Source: a bacterium | GTDB lineage: Bacteria; Patescibacteriota; Saccharimonadia; Saccharimonadales; UBA4665 | Assembly: GCA_021846445.1 (NCBI GenBank) | Contig: JAJZWY010000006.1 | Location: forward strand, 1-53,107 | DNA length: 53,107 nt | Reading direction: 5' to 3' | Part shown: piece by piece, positions 24,032 to 33,596 of the stretch | Layout of the letters: every line of letters starts with the position of its first letter | Numbering within the stretch: the first letter of the stretch is position 1 | Translations under genes and position numbers: made by a program | Notes under the pieces: generated by a model | The model's database searches: none | What the model saw: only the letters and a program-made list of their open reading frames with translations | Told to the model about the DNA's origin: nothing

Positions 24032-24037
24032 TATAAT
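24032..24037 (+). promoter_or_regulatory. -10 box upstream of pyk
   Basis: TATAAT lies about 43 nt before the pyk start, with no strong -35. The rest of the 281-nt gap (23799-24079) is AT-rich and shows no other gene, RNA or repeat by eye. Confidence 0.4.
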
Positions 24038-24079
24038 AAGAATAACTTTTGAAAATTAAATGATTGGTGGGTATATAAA

Positions 24080-25507
24080 TTGGATATAAATAGTAAAATA
24101 AATCTTAACGAAAATTATAAACGAACTAAAATCATAGCTACGATTGGACCAAGCACAAATAGTTATGAGTTAATTTATCAAATGATTAAAGCTGGGGTAA
24201 ACGGCATAAGGCTTAATTTTTCTCATGGTACTCATCAGGAAAAGGAACAACAAATAACTTGGATTAGACAAGCATCAAAAGAATTAAAAAAACCAGTCAG
24301 TATAATCCAAGATCTCCAGGGTCCTAAAATTCGTCTAGGTGATTTTAATGGGGTAATTGAATTAACTAAAAATCAAGTAGTTGCTCTTGGTCTAAACAAA
24401 AATTACGAGAAAGACCATATTATACCAATCCAGTTTGATTTAAGTAAAAAGCTAAAAAGAGGAGATAGATTATATATTTTTGATGGCAGAATAAAGGCTG
24501 TTGTTCAGTCTATTAAAGATAAATTAATTTATCTAAAAATTGAACATGGTGGTCAGATTTTATCTAAAAAAGGGATCAACTTACCAGATACTGATTTGGG
24601 CGATGAAGTAATTACTGCCAAAGACAGGGCAGATCTTGTTTTTGGTTCTGTTCATGATATAGACTATGTTGCTCAAAGTTTTGTTCAAAATGGAGATAAT
24701 GTTAGGTCTCTAAGAAAAATATTAACTAGTCTAAATTCAAGGGCCAAAATAATTGTTAAATTTGAGACTAAAATGGCTTCTTTAAATATTTCAGAAATTA
24801 TTGATCAGGCTGATGGAGCTATGGTTGCGAGAGGTGATTTAGCCTATGAAGTACTACCCGAAGCAGTTCCAATTATTCAACGAGATATTGTACGTGAGGC
24901 AATTTCTCAATCTAAACCAGTTATTATCGCTACCCAGATGCTCTTTAGTATGACAACTTCAGAATCACCAACAAGAGCAGAGGTATCAGATATTGCTAAC
25001 GCTGTTATGGATCGGGTGGATTGTTTAATGCTAAGTGATGAAACTGCAAACGGAAATCATCCCGTGGCGTCTGTAAAACTAATGAAAAGAGTAATTCTTT
25101 ATACCGAAAAATCGATTAAAAATGAATCTTTCAAAATAGAACAAAAAAAAGACATAGCTCGTGCTATTAGTTATTCAGTGGTTGAACTCGCTACTCAAAT
25201 TAGAGCAAAAGCAATAGTTGCTGAGACAAAATCAGGCGCAACCGCAAGGCATATTTCTTCTAAACGGACCACCATCCCTATATTAGCCGTGACTAACGAT
25301 ATTCACAGTGCAAATTCACTCGCTATCGTATATGGGGTTAAAAGTTATTTAAGACCCGCCCAAAAGTATGCCGCGACTAAACTAACAAATTGGTTAAGGG
25401 CCAATCATATTTTAGATAAAGGAGATTTAGTGGTTAGTGCATCTGGGAAATATCCAGGTGTAGTTGGAACAACCGATACGATTAAACTCAGATTAATTGA
25501 AGATTAA
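24080..25507 (+). CDS. pyk: Pyruvate kinase
   Basis: Pyruvate kinase makes pyruvate and ATP from phosphoenolpyruvate and ADP in the cytoplasm. The 475-residue protein shows TKIIATIGPSTNS, RLNFSHG, QDLQGPKIRLG, the catalytic Lys/Glu region IIVKFETKMA, GAMVARGDLAYEV and the signature IIATQMLFSM...TRAEVSDIANAV. The C-terminal regulatory domain is present. The start is TTG 24080, with GGTGGG about 9 nt upstream. It heads a pyk-pgk-tpiA set, each gene with its own -10-like box. Confidence 0.97.
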   Translation: MDINSKINLNENYKRTKIIATIGPSTNSYELIYQMIKAGVNGIRLNFSHGTHQEKEQQITWIRQASKELKKPVSIIQDLQGPKIRLGDFNGVIELTKNQVVALGLNKNYEKDHIIPIQFDLSKKLKRGDRLYIFDGRIKAVVQSIKDKLIYLKIEHGGQILSKKGINLPDTDLGDEVITAKDRADLVFGSVHDIDYVAQSFVQNGDNVRSLRKILTSLNSRAKIIVKFETKMASLNISEIIDQADGAMVARGDLAYEVLPEAVPIIQRDIVREAISQSKPVIIATQMLFSMTTSESPTRAEVSDIANAVMDRVDCLMLSDETANGNHPVASVKLMKRVILYTEKSIKNESFKIEQKKDIARAISYSVVELATQIRAKAIVAETKSGATARHISSKRTTIPILAVTNDIHSANSLAIVYGVKSYLRPAQKYAATKLTNWLRANHILDKGDLVVSASGKYPGVVGTTDTIKLRLIED

Positions 25508-25543
25508 GAGTTGATGTATAATTAAGCTAAAGGGTGGACAAAA

Positions 25544-26830
25544 ATGTTTTTAAAAAAAACTGTAAGAGACATAGACTTAGAGAATAAAACAATTCTTTTG
25601 AGAACAGATTATAATGTTCCTTTAATAGACGATAAAATTAGTGATGATTACAGAATTAAACAATCACTTGAAACCATCAATTATTTACTTTCTAAAAATT
25701 GTAAAATTATTATTATAGCTCATCTTGGTAGACCAAAGGGTAGGGTTAATGACAAATTAAGTCTTTTTCCGGTAGCTAAACGGTTACAAGAAATTTTATC
25801 TAAAAACGTTCAGTTTGGGATTGATTGTGTTGGTCCCAAAATTGATCAACTAAAATCTAATCTCAAACCTCGAGAAATTTTACTTTTAGAGAATTTAAGA
25901 TTTCACCCTGAAGAAGAAAACAATGATTTAGAGTTTGGGAAAGCACTATCGTCATATGCGGATATTTTTGTTCAAGATGGCTTTGGAGTGGTTCATAGAG
26001 CTCATGCCTCTACCTCAGCTGTGTCTCAATTTTTACCAAGCGTAGCCGGCCTACTACTTGCTAAAGAAGTTGATACTATTACAAACGTTATGGATGATCC
26101 TAAACGGCCACTTTGTGCAGTTATAGGTGGGGCTAAGATAGTAGACAAAATAGAGGTTATTCAAAGATTTATTGACAACGCAGATTTTTTAGTTCTTGGT
26201 GGTGCAATGTCAAATACATTTTTGAAAGCACAGGGTCATGATATTGGAGAAAGTCTCTATGATAAAGATGAATTGAAATTGGCACGGGATTTAATCCAAA
26301 AAGCCCAAGCTGAGCAACAAAGGAGGAACTTTGTGTTCTTGATTCCTTTTGACGGTGTAGTTTCAAAAGATCCAAAAGAAAATATCCCAACTCGAATTGT
26401 TGATTGGTCAAGCTATGTGATTGCAGATATAGAAAATTATCCCAAAAAACCACCTCGAGAAGATTTCCAAATTAAAAAGGATGAAAAGATTTTAGATATC
26501 GGGCCGTTCTCTGGAGCATTTATTGCGGGGGGTGTACAGCTCTCCAACACAGTAGTCTGGAATGGTGTCCTTGGGGTAACTGAAGTCAAAGGTTACCATA
26601 ATCAGATCGGTCCTTATGCTCATGGAACAGATTTACTAATCCAAGCTATTTTGGGCGATTTTGGTAACAAACCGTTTAGTCTTGTAGGAGGTGGGGATAC
26701 TGTAGGATATATTATGGAAAGAGGATTAAGTGAGGGCTTTAATCATCTGTCCACTGGTGGAGGTGCTAGTTTAGAGTTGATGGCTGGACATAAATTACCG
26801 GGGGTAGAGGCACTTTTAAATAAAGATTAA
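25544..26830 (+). CDS. pgk: Phosphoglycerate kinase
   Basis: The enzyme forms ATP and 3-phosphoglycerate from 1,3-bisphosphoglycerate. Visible motifs are LLRTDYNVPL near the start, IIAHLGRPKG, LLENLRFHPEEE, GFGVVHRAHAS, GGAKIVDKIEVI and the nucleotide-binding GGGDTVGYI. The length of 428 is normal. AAAGGGTGG precedes the ATG, and a TATAAT at 25517-25522 may give an extra promoter after pyk. tpiA follows. Confidence 0.97.
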   Translation: MFLKKTVRDIDLENKTILLRTDYNVPLIDDKISDDYRIKQSLETINYLLSKNCKIIIIAHLGRPKGRVNDKLSLFPVAKRLQEILSKNVQFGIDCVGPKIDQLKSNLKPREILLLENLRFHPEEENNDLEFGKALSSYADIFVQDGFGVVHRAHASTSAVSQFLPSVAGLLLAKEVDTITNVMDDPKRPLCAVIGGAKIVDKIEVIQRFIDNADFLVLGGAMSNTFLKAQGHDIGESLYDKDELKLARDLIQKAQAEQQRRNFVFLIPFDGVVSKDPKENIPTRIVDWSSYVIADIENYPKKPPREDFQIKKDEKILDIGPFSGAFIAGGVQLSNTVVWNGVLGVTEVKGYHNQIGPYAHGTDLLIQAILGDFGNKPFSLVGGGDTVGYIMERGLSEGFNHLSTGGGASLELMAGHKLPGVEALLNKD

Positions 26831-26872
26831 CTGTATAATACTTATGCTTTTTGTTAAACTAAAGAAAATATC

Positions 26873-27649
26873 ATGCGAAAAAGAATAATAGTTGCAAATT
26901 GGAAAATGAACATGAATATTTCGACTGCCAGTATTTATTTAAACAATTTAAATAAAAGAACTACTATTCATCGGAATCTAGAAGTAATTATTGGACCAGC
27001 ACTAACGTTACTATATCCACTTAGTCTAGAGATAGACCACCGTAAATTTAGCCTAGCAGCCCAAAATGGTTATTTTAAAGATCAAGGAGCATTTACCGGA
27101 GAAGTTAGCTTTGCTATGTTAAAAGGTCTAGTAAAATACGCAATCATTGGGCATAGTGAAAGAAGAATTTATTTCAATGAAGATCATCAACTTATAAGAG
27201 ATAAGGTGGCTGCAGCTACTAGAAATGAGATTATTCCAATTTTGTGTATTGGTGAAAATAAATCAGAAAGGGTTGCTAATGACACCAAGAGAGTAGTCGC
27301 AGATCAGCTTAATAGTGCTCTATATAATCTTACTTCAGACGAAGTAGCTAAGATGGTGATAGCTTATGAACCTGTTTGGGCTATTTCAACGTTTGGGGGA
27401 GAAATCCCTAAGCCTTCAGATATTCAAAAAGTAATTGATTATATCAGATTTCAAATTAGTGAACTATATGGAGCAAAAGTTGCCTCGTCCACTAGAGTTT
27501 TATATGGTGGTAGCGTCAACTCTGATAGTATAACTGCATATCTTGCATTAGATGGTTGTGATGGCGCATTAGTAGGTGGAGCTAGTTTAAACTATTTAGA
27601 ATTTTCTAAAATAATTGAGAAAGGTTATCTAATAGATAAGTTGGCATAA
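26873..27649 (+). CDS. tpiA: Triosephosphate isomerase
   Basis: The 258-residue barrel enzyme interconverts dihydroxyacetone phosphate and glyceraldehyde 3-phosphate. All key motifs are present: VANWKMNM, the catalytic His in AIIGHSERRIYF, the catalytic Glu in IAYEPVWAIS, and the phosphate-binding YGGSVNSDS and GALVGGASL. A TATAAT at 26834-26839 lies between pgk and this gene. The next gene starts 2 nt after its stop. Confidence 0.97.
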   Translation: MRKRIIVANWKMNMNISTASIYLNNLNKRTTIHRNLEVIIGPALTLLYPLSLEIDHRKFSLAAQNGYFKDQGAFTGEVSFAMLKGLVKYAIIGHSERRIYFNEDHQLIRDKVAAATRNEIIPILCIGENKSERVANDTKRVVADQLNSALYNLTSDEVAKMVIAYEPVWAISTFGGEIPKPSDIQKVIDYIRFQISELYGAKVASSTRVLYGGSVNSDSITAYLALDGCDGALVGGASLNYLEFSKIIEKGYLIDKLA

Positions 27650-27651
27650 AA

Positions 27652-28473
27652 ATGAAAGAAAACGACAAAAAAACAGTAATGGATATATCAAAACCGGGAA
27701 CCGTAAAACCTCCCCTAAATTCTAAAAATATTATTGTTAAATCTATGCCTATAATAAAAGATCCAATGGTCTTGGATGATCAGGAAAATGAGGATCAACA
27801 ATTGAGTGGACCCCCTCCATTAAGAATGGGGTTAAATAGAAAACTTAATATTGAGCCTATTCATAATAATTTAGTCGATCAAGACGAAAAAGAGGAAATT
27901 AAGAATGAGGATGTTCAACTAGATAAAATCGATGATCAAGAAAAAGAAAATAAAATAACCGAGGAAGATACGCCAAAAATAATCAAAGCGACCGAAATGA
28001 CCCAAAAAGGTCAAAATCTTTCGCTTCTCCAACAACCAAGTCTTGAAAATAACAAAAATGAAACCACCAATGAAGAAAAGGCGGTGGGGTTAATTCAGAG
28101 AGAACAAGTTAATGAAGATTCTGGGGTTAAACAACAACCAAGTCTTGAAAATAACAAAAATGAAACCACCAATGAAGAAAAGGCGGTGGGGTTAATTCAG
28201 AGAGAACAAGTTAATGAAGATTCTTCAACAAAACAACAACAACTCGAGGAAGATAAGAAGAAAAAACATGATCAAGAAATAAATAATTTAATATTAAGCA
28301 AAAAATACTTTTTACCTTTTAATAAAACTCAAAGAAGAAAAAACAGACGAATTCTTATTGCTACTGGTATTATTTTAGGAATAATTTTGATTCTAGTTTG
28401 GTTAGATTTGGCGCTTGACACTGGACTAATTCATATTAACGGCATTCATCCGATTACTCATTTCTTTTCTTAA
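27652..28473 (+). CDS. Acidic repeat protein with a C-terminal membrane span
   Basis: The 273-residue protein is not recognised. About 220 residues of acidic, Gln/Asn/Lys-rich, probably disordered sequence precede a basic stretch and one membrane span (about 226-250, ILIATGIILGIILILVWLDLAL). It would be tail-anchored, with the long N-terminal part in the cytoplasm. The middle contains two identical 31-residue units from a recent duplication. It starts 2 nt after tpiA, so it is co-transcribed with glycolysis genes, though a functional link is unproven. Confidence 0.65.
   Translation: MKENDKKTVMDISKPGTVKPPLNSKNIIVKSMPIIKDPMVLDDQENEDQQLSGPPPLRMGLNRKLNIEPIHNNLVDQDEKEEIKNEDVQLDKIDDQEKENKITEEDTPKIIKATEMTQKGQNLSLLQQPSLENNKNETTNEEKAVGLIQREQVNEDSGVKQQPSLENNKNETTNEEKAVGLIQREQVNEDSSTKQQQLEEDKKKKHDQEINNLILSKKYFLPFNKTQRRKNRRILIATGIILGIILILVWLDLALDTGLIHINGIHPITHFFS
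28030..28224 (+). repeat. Perfect 93-bp tandem duplication within a coding region
   Basis: Positions 28030-28122 and 28132-28224 are identical over 93 bp, separated by 9 bp (period 102 bp, in frame). No base has diverged, so the duplication is recent or kept uniform by recombination. Confidence 0.92.
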
Positions 28474-28533
28474 AAAAGAATGTAAGATTTTGGGAAAAAC
28501 AAATAAATAATTAATTTCTTGTTAATATATTAG

Positions 28534-30672
28534 ATGATGGACAATCTATTTAGTCAGGAGCTCAACAAAAATCAATACGAAGCTGTTATTAACACCGAAG
28601 GACCATTATTAATTTTAGCCGGTGCAGGTAGCGGTAAGACAAAGACCTTAACTTATCGAATATTTTATCTTTTAGCTACTAAAAAAGCCAAAACGGATCA
28701 AATATTGGCAGTCACGTTTACAAATAAAGCTGCCAATGAAATGAGAGAACGCATCGCAAAATTACTAAACCTAAATTCTGCCAACTACAATTTTATGCCA
28801 TATATGGGTACATTTCATGGTATTTCTGTAAAAATACTTCGAACTGATGGTGATTATCTTAAAATGTCTAAGAATTTTTTAATATTTGATGAGGCTGATC
28901 AACTTAGTTTACTTAAAAAAATATATAAAAAACTTTTAATTAATGAAAAAAGTTTTCCATTAAGACAAGTGGCATATTACATAAGTTCTGCAAAAAGTGA
29001 ATTAATTACACCGAATAAATATAAGGATCAATATCTCGATAATCCAGTCCAAAAAATGGTTGCAGACATCTACCCAATTTATTCAAAAGAGCTTAAAAAT
29101 TTAAACGCTCTAGATTTTGATGATCTAATTTTAAAAACTGTTCAATTGTTTAGGAAATACCCAAAAGTTCTGGCTAAGTGGCAAGATAAATTCAAGTATA
29201 TTTTAGTAGACGAGTATCAAGATACAAATAATGCGCAGTATCAATTAATTAAATTGTTATCATCAAAAAACCAGAATATTGCTGTTGTTGGTGATGACTG
29301 GCAAAGCATTTATAGTTGGAGAGGAGCAGATTACCGAAATATTCTAAATTTTGAGAAAGATTATCAAAATGTAAAAGTTGTTAAATTGGAACAAAACTAT
29401 CGTTCCACTGCTAATATTCTAAATGCTGCTTATATGGTTATATCAAAAAACAATCAACGGAGTGATAAAAAAATATGGACTAAGTCTGATCCAGGTTTGG
29501 AAGTTCAGCTTACCCAAGTTAGTAATGAAAGAAAAGAAGCTCAAAACATTGTTTCTATTATTCAATCCAAAATTAATACACTTAAATATAATTATAAAGA
29601 TTTTGCGGTTCTATATCGGACAAATGCTCAAAGCAGGGTGATTGAAGAACTATTTGTTAGATACAATATTCCGTACCAAATAATTGGTGGAGTCAGATTT
29701 TATGACAGAAAAGAAATCAAGGATTTAATAGCCTATTTAAGATTAATCTATCAGCCCAATGATCTAGTTTCTTTTCTTAGGATTGTTAACCTGCCGGCTA
29801 GAGGAATTGGACCTAGAAGTATTGCGTTGTTTAACCAATTTTTAGAAGAAAACGGTAATCTTCAAAAAGCCTTAAGCAGAGTTCAAGAATGTAATCAATT
29901 AACACCTAAAGCAAAAAAAGGGTTTAATGAAATTCATAATCTGATAAGTGAACTGAAAGAAATTTCTCACAACGCTTCCCTAGTGGGGCTAATTGATGCC
30001 TTAATTCGAAAATTAAATTATTTAAGTTATCTTGATGATGGCACAATTCAATCAGAATCTAGGCAAGAAAATGTCAAGGAATTGCTAAGCGTAGCTAATG
30101 AATACCTAGATCTTGGTCTTGATGGGTTTTTAGAAGAAGTTGCTCTGATTAGTGATTTAGATAAAGCAGATTTTAAAAAAGATAGTGTAACCCTAATGAC
30201 TGTTCATTCAGCCAAAGGTTTAGAGTTTCCTATTGTTTTGATGCCGGGTCTTGAAGAAGGGATATTTCCCCACACTAAAGCTCTCTACGATAGTAATCAA
30301 ATGGAAGAGGAAAGAAGGCTGATGTATGTTGGAATGACTAGGGCAATGAAAGAACTGTACTTATTTTACGCGAATACCAGACTCTTGTATGGTGGCTTAA
30401 ATCACAACCCACCCAGCCGTTTTTTATCGGACATTGACGGAGAATTTAGGATCGAACCAGATAACTTAGAAAATGAAGAGATAAAGGATGATTTATTTAA
30501 TCAAAATGAACCACATTATATACCAGACCTCGAAAAGGGAGATCAAGTTAGGCATACTCTCTTTGGAGAGGGTACGGTCGTTGAAATCGATCAATCAAAC
30601 GTAGTCGTCTATTTTAAGCAAAGAGGCATTAAAAAACTTAATTTGGACTATACTAATATCCAGAAATTATGA
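28534..30672 (+). CDS. pcrA: UvrD/PcrA-type DNA helicase
   Basis: This superfamily 1A 3'-5' helicase works in repair and replication. Motifs in order are NKNQYEAV (Q motif), AGAGSGKTKTL (Walker A), VTFTNKAANEMRERI, MGTFHGISVKILR, LVDEYQDTN (Walker B), GDDWQSIYSWRGAD, LEQNYRS, VTLMTVHSAKGLEFPIV and EEERRLMYVGMTRA. The C-terminal GDQVRHTLFGEGTVVEID is the Tudor-like tail of PcrA. Two successive ATGs (28534, 28537) follow a TGTTAATAT box by a few bases, so translation is probably leaderless. Confidence 0.95.
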   Translation: MMDNLFSQELNKNQYEAVINTEGPLLILAGAGSGKTKTLTYRIFYLLATKKAKTDQILAVTFTNKAANEMRERIAKLLNLNSANYNFMPYMGTFHGISVKILRTDGDYLKMSKNFLIFDEADQLSLLKKIYKKLLINEKSFPLRQVAYYISSAKSELITPNKYKDQYLDNPVQKMVADIYPIYSKELKNLNALDFDDLILKTVQLFRKYPKVLAKWQDKFKYILVDEYQDTNNAQYQLIKLLSSKNQNIAVVGDDWQSIYSWRGADYRNILNFEKDYQNVKVVKLEQNYRSTANILNAAYMVISKNNQRSDKKIWTKSDPGLEVQLTQVSNERKEAQNIVSIIQSKINTLKYNYKDFAVLYRTNAQSRVIEELFVRYNIPYQIIGGVRFYDRKEIKDLIAYLRLIYQPNDLVSFLRIVNLPARGIGPRSIALFNQFLEENGNLQKALSRVQECNQLTPKAKKGFNEIHNLISELKEISHNASLVGLIDALIRKLNYLSYLDDGTIQSESRQENVKELLSVANEYLDLGLDGFLEEVALISDLDKADFKKDSVTLMTVHSAKGLEFPIVLMPGLEEGIFPHTKALYDSNQMEEERRLMYVGMTRAMKELYLFYANTRLLYGGLNHNPPSRFLSDIDGEFRIEPDNLENEEIKDDLFNQNEPHYIPDLEKGDQVRHTLFGEGTVVEIDQSNVVVYFKQRGIKKLNLDYTNIQKL

Positions 30673-31136
30673 AAAAAATATCTATTTTGATAGGAAGGCA
30701 AGTTCACTTTTGGCTGAAACCAATTATTTATCTTTTAATCAATAATTCAAATAGAGCCAGGGTACTACTCAATTACAAAGATCAGGTCTTATTAGTCAAG
30801 GGGTATATTTCGGATAACACCTGGAGTTTTCCGGGAGGAGGAGTTAGGAAGAATGAATCTATTGAAGAGGGATTAATTAGAGAAATAGAAGAAGAAACAA
30901 AGATTAATTTAGAGAAAGAACAACTTATTTTTGTGTCAAAACTACAAATAAAATACTTAATTTTTAAACAAAATATTTATTTATATAAAGTGGAACTTAC
31001 CAAAAAGCCACCGATTACTTTACGAAAATACGAAATTAGTGATTCGATTTGGTTTAACCAAAAAGAATTAAAGGAATATAAATTTAATAAATATAATCGT
31101 TTATATCTAAAACAGTTTGTTCCATTATTCAAATGA
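30669..31136 (+). CDS. Nudix hydrolase
   Basis: The 155-residue protein has an almost complete Nudix box, GGGVRKNESIEEGLIREIEEETKI, with the catalytic RE and EE residues; only the last Gly is replaced by Lys. The fold opens with RVLLNYKDQVLLVKGYISDNTWSFP. Substrate cannot be told; candidates are damaged nucleotides or nucleotide sugars. The ATG overlaps the helicase stop (ATGA), suggesting coupling with a repair enzyme. Confidence 0.9.
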   Translation: MKKISILIGRQVHFWLKPIIYLLINNSNRARVLLNYKDQVLLVKGYISDNTWSFPGGGVRKNESIEEGLIREIEEETKINLEKEQLIFVSKLQIKYLIFKQNIYLYKVELTKKPPITLRKYEISDSIWFNQKELKEYKFNKYNRLYLKQFVPLFK

Positions 31137-31172
31137 AGAGAATAAAAAGGTATAATTGTATCTACTTTTCTA

Positions 31173-31181
31173 TGCTAAAAT
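31173..31181 (+). promoter_or_regulatory. Extended -10 box upstream of the RpfB-like gene
   Basis: TGCTAAAAT fits an extended -10 and lies about 45 nt before the ATG at 31227. Another TATAAT occurs at 31151-31156. Confidence 0.4.
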
Positions 31182-31226
31182 GGATAGGATTGGATAGTTT
31201 ATCTTCGAGTAATTAAGTAGCTATTG

Positions 31227-32504
31227 ATGGCTTTGAAACCTAATATTAAATTGAATACTAAAAGGCGATTTTTTCGTCGTCAGATTAGAAAGATCAAGTT
31301 TTTAATTAAACATCCTTCTTTCTATGTTCCTATTATTTCAATAGTTAGTCTTTTAATTGCTAGTTTTACTCTGTATCATATCTTTCAAAATTCATCGGCC
31401 ATTAAAGTTACTCCCAATTCAAAGATAGTAATTATTTCTTACGATAATATTAAAAGAGTGATCCCAACCAAACAAAAGACTATCCATGCCTTACTTGATA
31501 AATTAAATATTAAATTACGACCTGGTGATGTAGTTGAGCCTTCCCTGAATACGCCAATTAATCAGGATGATTTTAGAATTAATATTTATAGGGCAAAACC
31601 AGTAGCCATTGATTATCAGGGACAATTAGATTATGTGATGAGTGCTGCAAAGACTCCAAGAGCAGTAGTTGATCAGGCCAATATAAAGATTTATGCTCAA
31701 GATAAGGTTTATCAAAAAGCTAGCCTTAATTTTATTAAAACTGGTGTAATAGGGAGCGAAATAGTAATTGACCAAGCTACTCCAATTAGTTTGAGTTTAT
31801 ATGGAAAAATTATTCCAATTCGAACTCTTGCTACTACTGTCGGACAGTTTGTTAAATTAGAGCACATAAACCTAAAAAAGGGAGCTCAATTAATTCCTAG
31901 CTCAGCTACTCCAATTAGCGCAGGTATGGCAGTATTGGTGGTTGAAAAGGGTATGAAAATGAGCATTCAGAATCAAACGATTCCAATGCCTATCCAAACT
32001 ATTTATGATAGTAATCTTGCTTATGGAACGTCAGCTATTCGTCAGACAGGTTCTGCTGGGCAAGAAGTAATTACCTATCAAGATAATCTTATAAACGGTG
32101 AAGTTGTCTCTCAAACTCAGTCTCAAGTAATTGTAACTGTCCCGCCAGTTCCCGAGATAGTAGTAGAAGGAACTAGCCTTAGTGGAATTAAGGGAGATAT
32201 GGCACTAGCTGGTATTCCTGCAAGAGATTACCAATATGCAGATTTTATTATTTCTCATGAGTCTGGATGGTGTCCAACTAAGGCTCAAGGAGAACATTAC
32301 TGTCCCGCTATACCAGATAATCCATATACCCCCTATGGTTATGGTCTTTGTCAGGCTACGCCAGGATACAAGATGTCAAGTATGGGATCAGACTGGGCAA
32401 CGAACCCCATAACTCAATTGGAGTGGTGTAATGGTTATGCTGATTCTAGATATGGTGGCTGGTACAATGCTTATTATCATTGGGTTCATTATAGATGGTG
32501 GTAG
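31227..32504 (+). CDS. RpfB-like wall-lytic protein (DUF348, G5 and transglycosylase-like domains)
   Basis: The protein has one N-terminal membrane span (about 32-52), DUF348 ubiquitin-like repeats (about 60-170; KTIHALLDKLNIKLRPGDVVEP), a G5 domain (about 255-300; SAIRQTGSAGQEVITY) and a C-terminal lysozyme-like domain with ISHESGW (candidate catalytic Glu), YGLCQATPGYKM and TQLEWCNGYA. It should act outside the membrane to cleave peptidoglycan. The next gene, rsmA, starts 3 nt downstream, as in the actinobacterial rpfB-ksgA pair. ATG 31227 is preferred to the adjacent TTG 31224. Confidence 0.88.
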   Translation: MALKPNIKLNTKRRFFRRQIRKIKFLIKHPSFYVPIISIVSLLIASFTLYHIFQNSSAIKVTPNSKIVIISYDNIKRVIPTKQKTIHALLDKLNIKLRPGDVVEPSLNTPINQDDFRINIYRAKPVAIDYQGQLDYVMSAAKTPRAVVDQANIKIYAQDKVYQKASLNFIKTGVIGSEIVIDQATPISLSLYGKIIPIRTLATTVGQFVKLEHINLKKGAQLIPSSATPISAGMAVLVVEKGMKMSIQNQTIPMPIQTIYDSNLAYGTSAIRQTGSAGQEVITYQDNLINGEVVSQTQSQVIVTVPPVPEIVVEGTSLSGIKGDMALAGIPARDYQYADFIISHESGWCPTKAQGEHYCPAIPDNPYTPYGYGLCQATPGYKMSSMGSDWATNPITQLEWCNGYADSRYGGWYNAYYHWVHYRWW

Positions 32505-32507
32505 ACA

Positions 32508-33302
32508 ATGATTGAGCCCAAAAAATCACTAGGACAAAATTGGTTAGTAGATTTTAAAAGTCTCCAAAAAATAATAAGCTACGCTAATCTTAAACAAGAA
32601 GATATAGTTTTAGAAATAGGTCCAGGAACAGGCAATTTAAGTAAACTTTTATTACCCAAAGTTTATAAAGTAATAGCTATAGAGCTAGACCAAAATCTAG
32701 TAAAGACTCTAGCTGAACAAAACCTAGCCAATCTTGAATTAATTCACCAGGATATTTTAAAGTTTAATTTTAATGAAATAAAAGGAAGTTATAAAATAAT
32801 TGGGAATATTCCATACTATTTAACTTCTCATTTAATAAGAGTTCTTTCAGAAATTAAAAATAAACCCTCTGTTGTTGTGCTGTTAGTTCAAAAAGAGGTT
32901 GGAATTAGAATATCAGCTTCAAAAGGCAATTATAGTATTTTAAGTCTTTTAACCCAATTTTATTGGGATATAACTTTAGGAGCAGATATTCCAAAGGAAA
33001 TGTTTTATCCAATTCCTAAGGTAGATTCCAAGATAATTATCTTAAAACCCAAACTTCAGTTGATAGAAGTTGATAGCGCTCGGTTATTTAGGTTGATAAA
33101 AATGGGTTTTTCGTCCAAACGGAAGACATTGGTTAACAATTTAAGTACATTACCGAATTTTCCCAAAGAGCAATTTAAAAAATATCTAGTCGATCATCAA
33201 ATGGACCTAATGGTTAGGGCTCAATCAGTTGGATTGGATCAATGGGTTTCTATTCTTGCCTTTCTTTCAACTTTTTCTCGAAAAAGTGCCAGGATCGTTT
33301 AA
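32508..33302 (+). CDS. rsmA: 16S rRNA dimethyladenosine transferase RsmA (KsgA)
   Basis: RsmA dimethylates two adjacent adenines near the 3' end of 16S rRNA during small-subunit assembly. The motifs KKSLGQNWLVD, VLEIGPGTGNLS (SAM binding), AIELDQNLV and the catalytic IGNIPYYLTSHLI are all present, and MGFSSKRKTLVNNL is typical of the C-terminal part. Length 264 is normal. Its last 4 bases overlap the convergent WhiB-like gene. Confidence 0.96.
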   Translation: MIEPKKSLGQNWLVDFKSLQKIISYANLKQEDIVLEIGPGTGNLSKLLLPKVYKVIAIELDQNLVKTLAEQNLANLELIHQDILKFNFNEIKGSYKIIGNIPYYLTSHLIRVLSEIKNKPSVVVLLVQKEVGIRISASKGNYSILSLLTQFYWDITLGADIPKEMFYPIPKVDSKIIILKPKLQLIEVDSARLFRLIKMGFSSKRKTLVNNLSTLPNFPKEQFKKYLVDHQMDLMVRAQSVGLDQWVSILAFLSTFSRKSARIV

Positions 33303-33595
33303 TAACCTAAAAATTCACCACCGAAAACTCCGTATTTTTCTCTATTTATACGAGCAACCCTAAGACATTCATCTTTTATCGTACACTTTTCACATATTGC
33401 TTTAGCTGTCGCAATCCTTTTTGTAAAACCCTGCTGATCGTTTCCATTAATAAAATTATTTTCCGCCGTGTCTCTATTGGGAAAGAAAATATTAACGTCA
33501 ATACCTCTGCATCTTCTGGCTTCAAAATCTTTTTCACTAACCCGATTTTCTAAAAAAATCTTTGGTGGCAGAGCAGTTCTTTTTCTATACTCCAT
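33299..33595 (-). CDS. WhiB-like Fe-S regulatory protein (downstream copy)
   Basis: Four cysteines in WhiB spacing are visible: Cys29 (RRCRG), then Cys68, Cys71 and Cys77 in ICEKCTIKDEC (C-x2-C-x5-C), followed by the turn motif GVFGGE. WhiB proteins bind a [4Fe-4S] cluster and regulate transcription with the sigma factor; they are otherwise best known from Actinobacteria and their phages. The start at 33595 is chosen because GGAG from a duplicated ATGGAGTATAGA unit lies just upstream; an in-frame ATG at 33607 overlaps the upstream gene. Confidence 0.88.
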   Translation of the reverse strand: MEYRKRTALPPKIFLENRVSEKDFEARRCRGIDVNIFFPNRDTAENNFINGNDQQGFTKRIATAKAICEKCTIKDECLRVARINREKYGVFGGEFLGY

Positions 33596-33596
33596 T

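Noticed and set aside
28030..28224. CRISPR-like repeat
   Set aside because: Only two long units with a 9-bp gap, in frame in a gene, with no cas genes; a simple tandem duplication. No CRISPR array was seen anywhere in the window.
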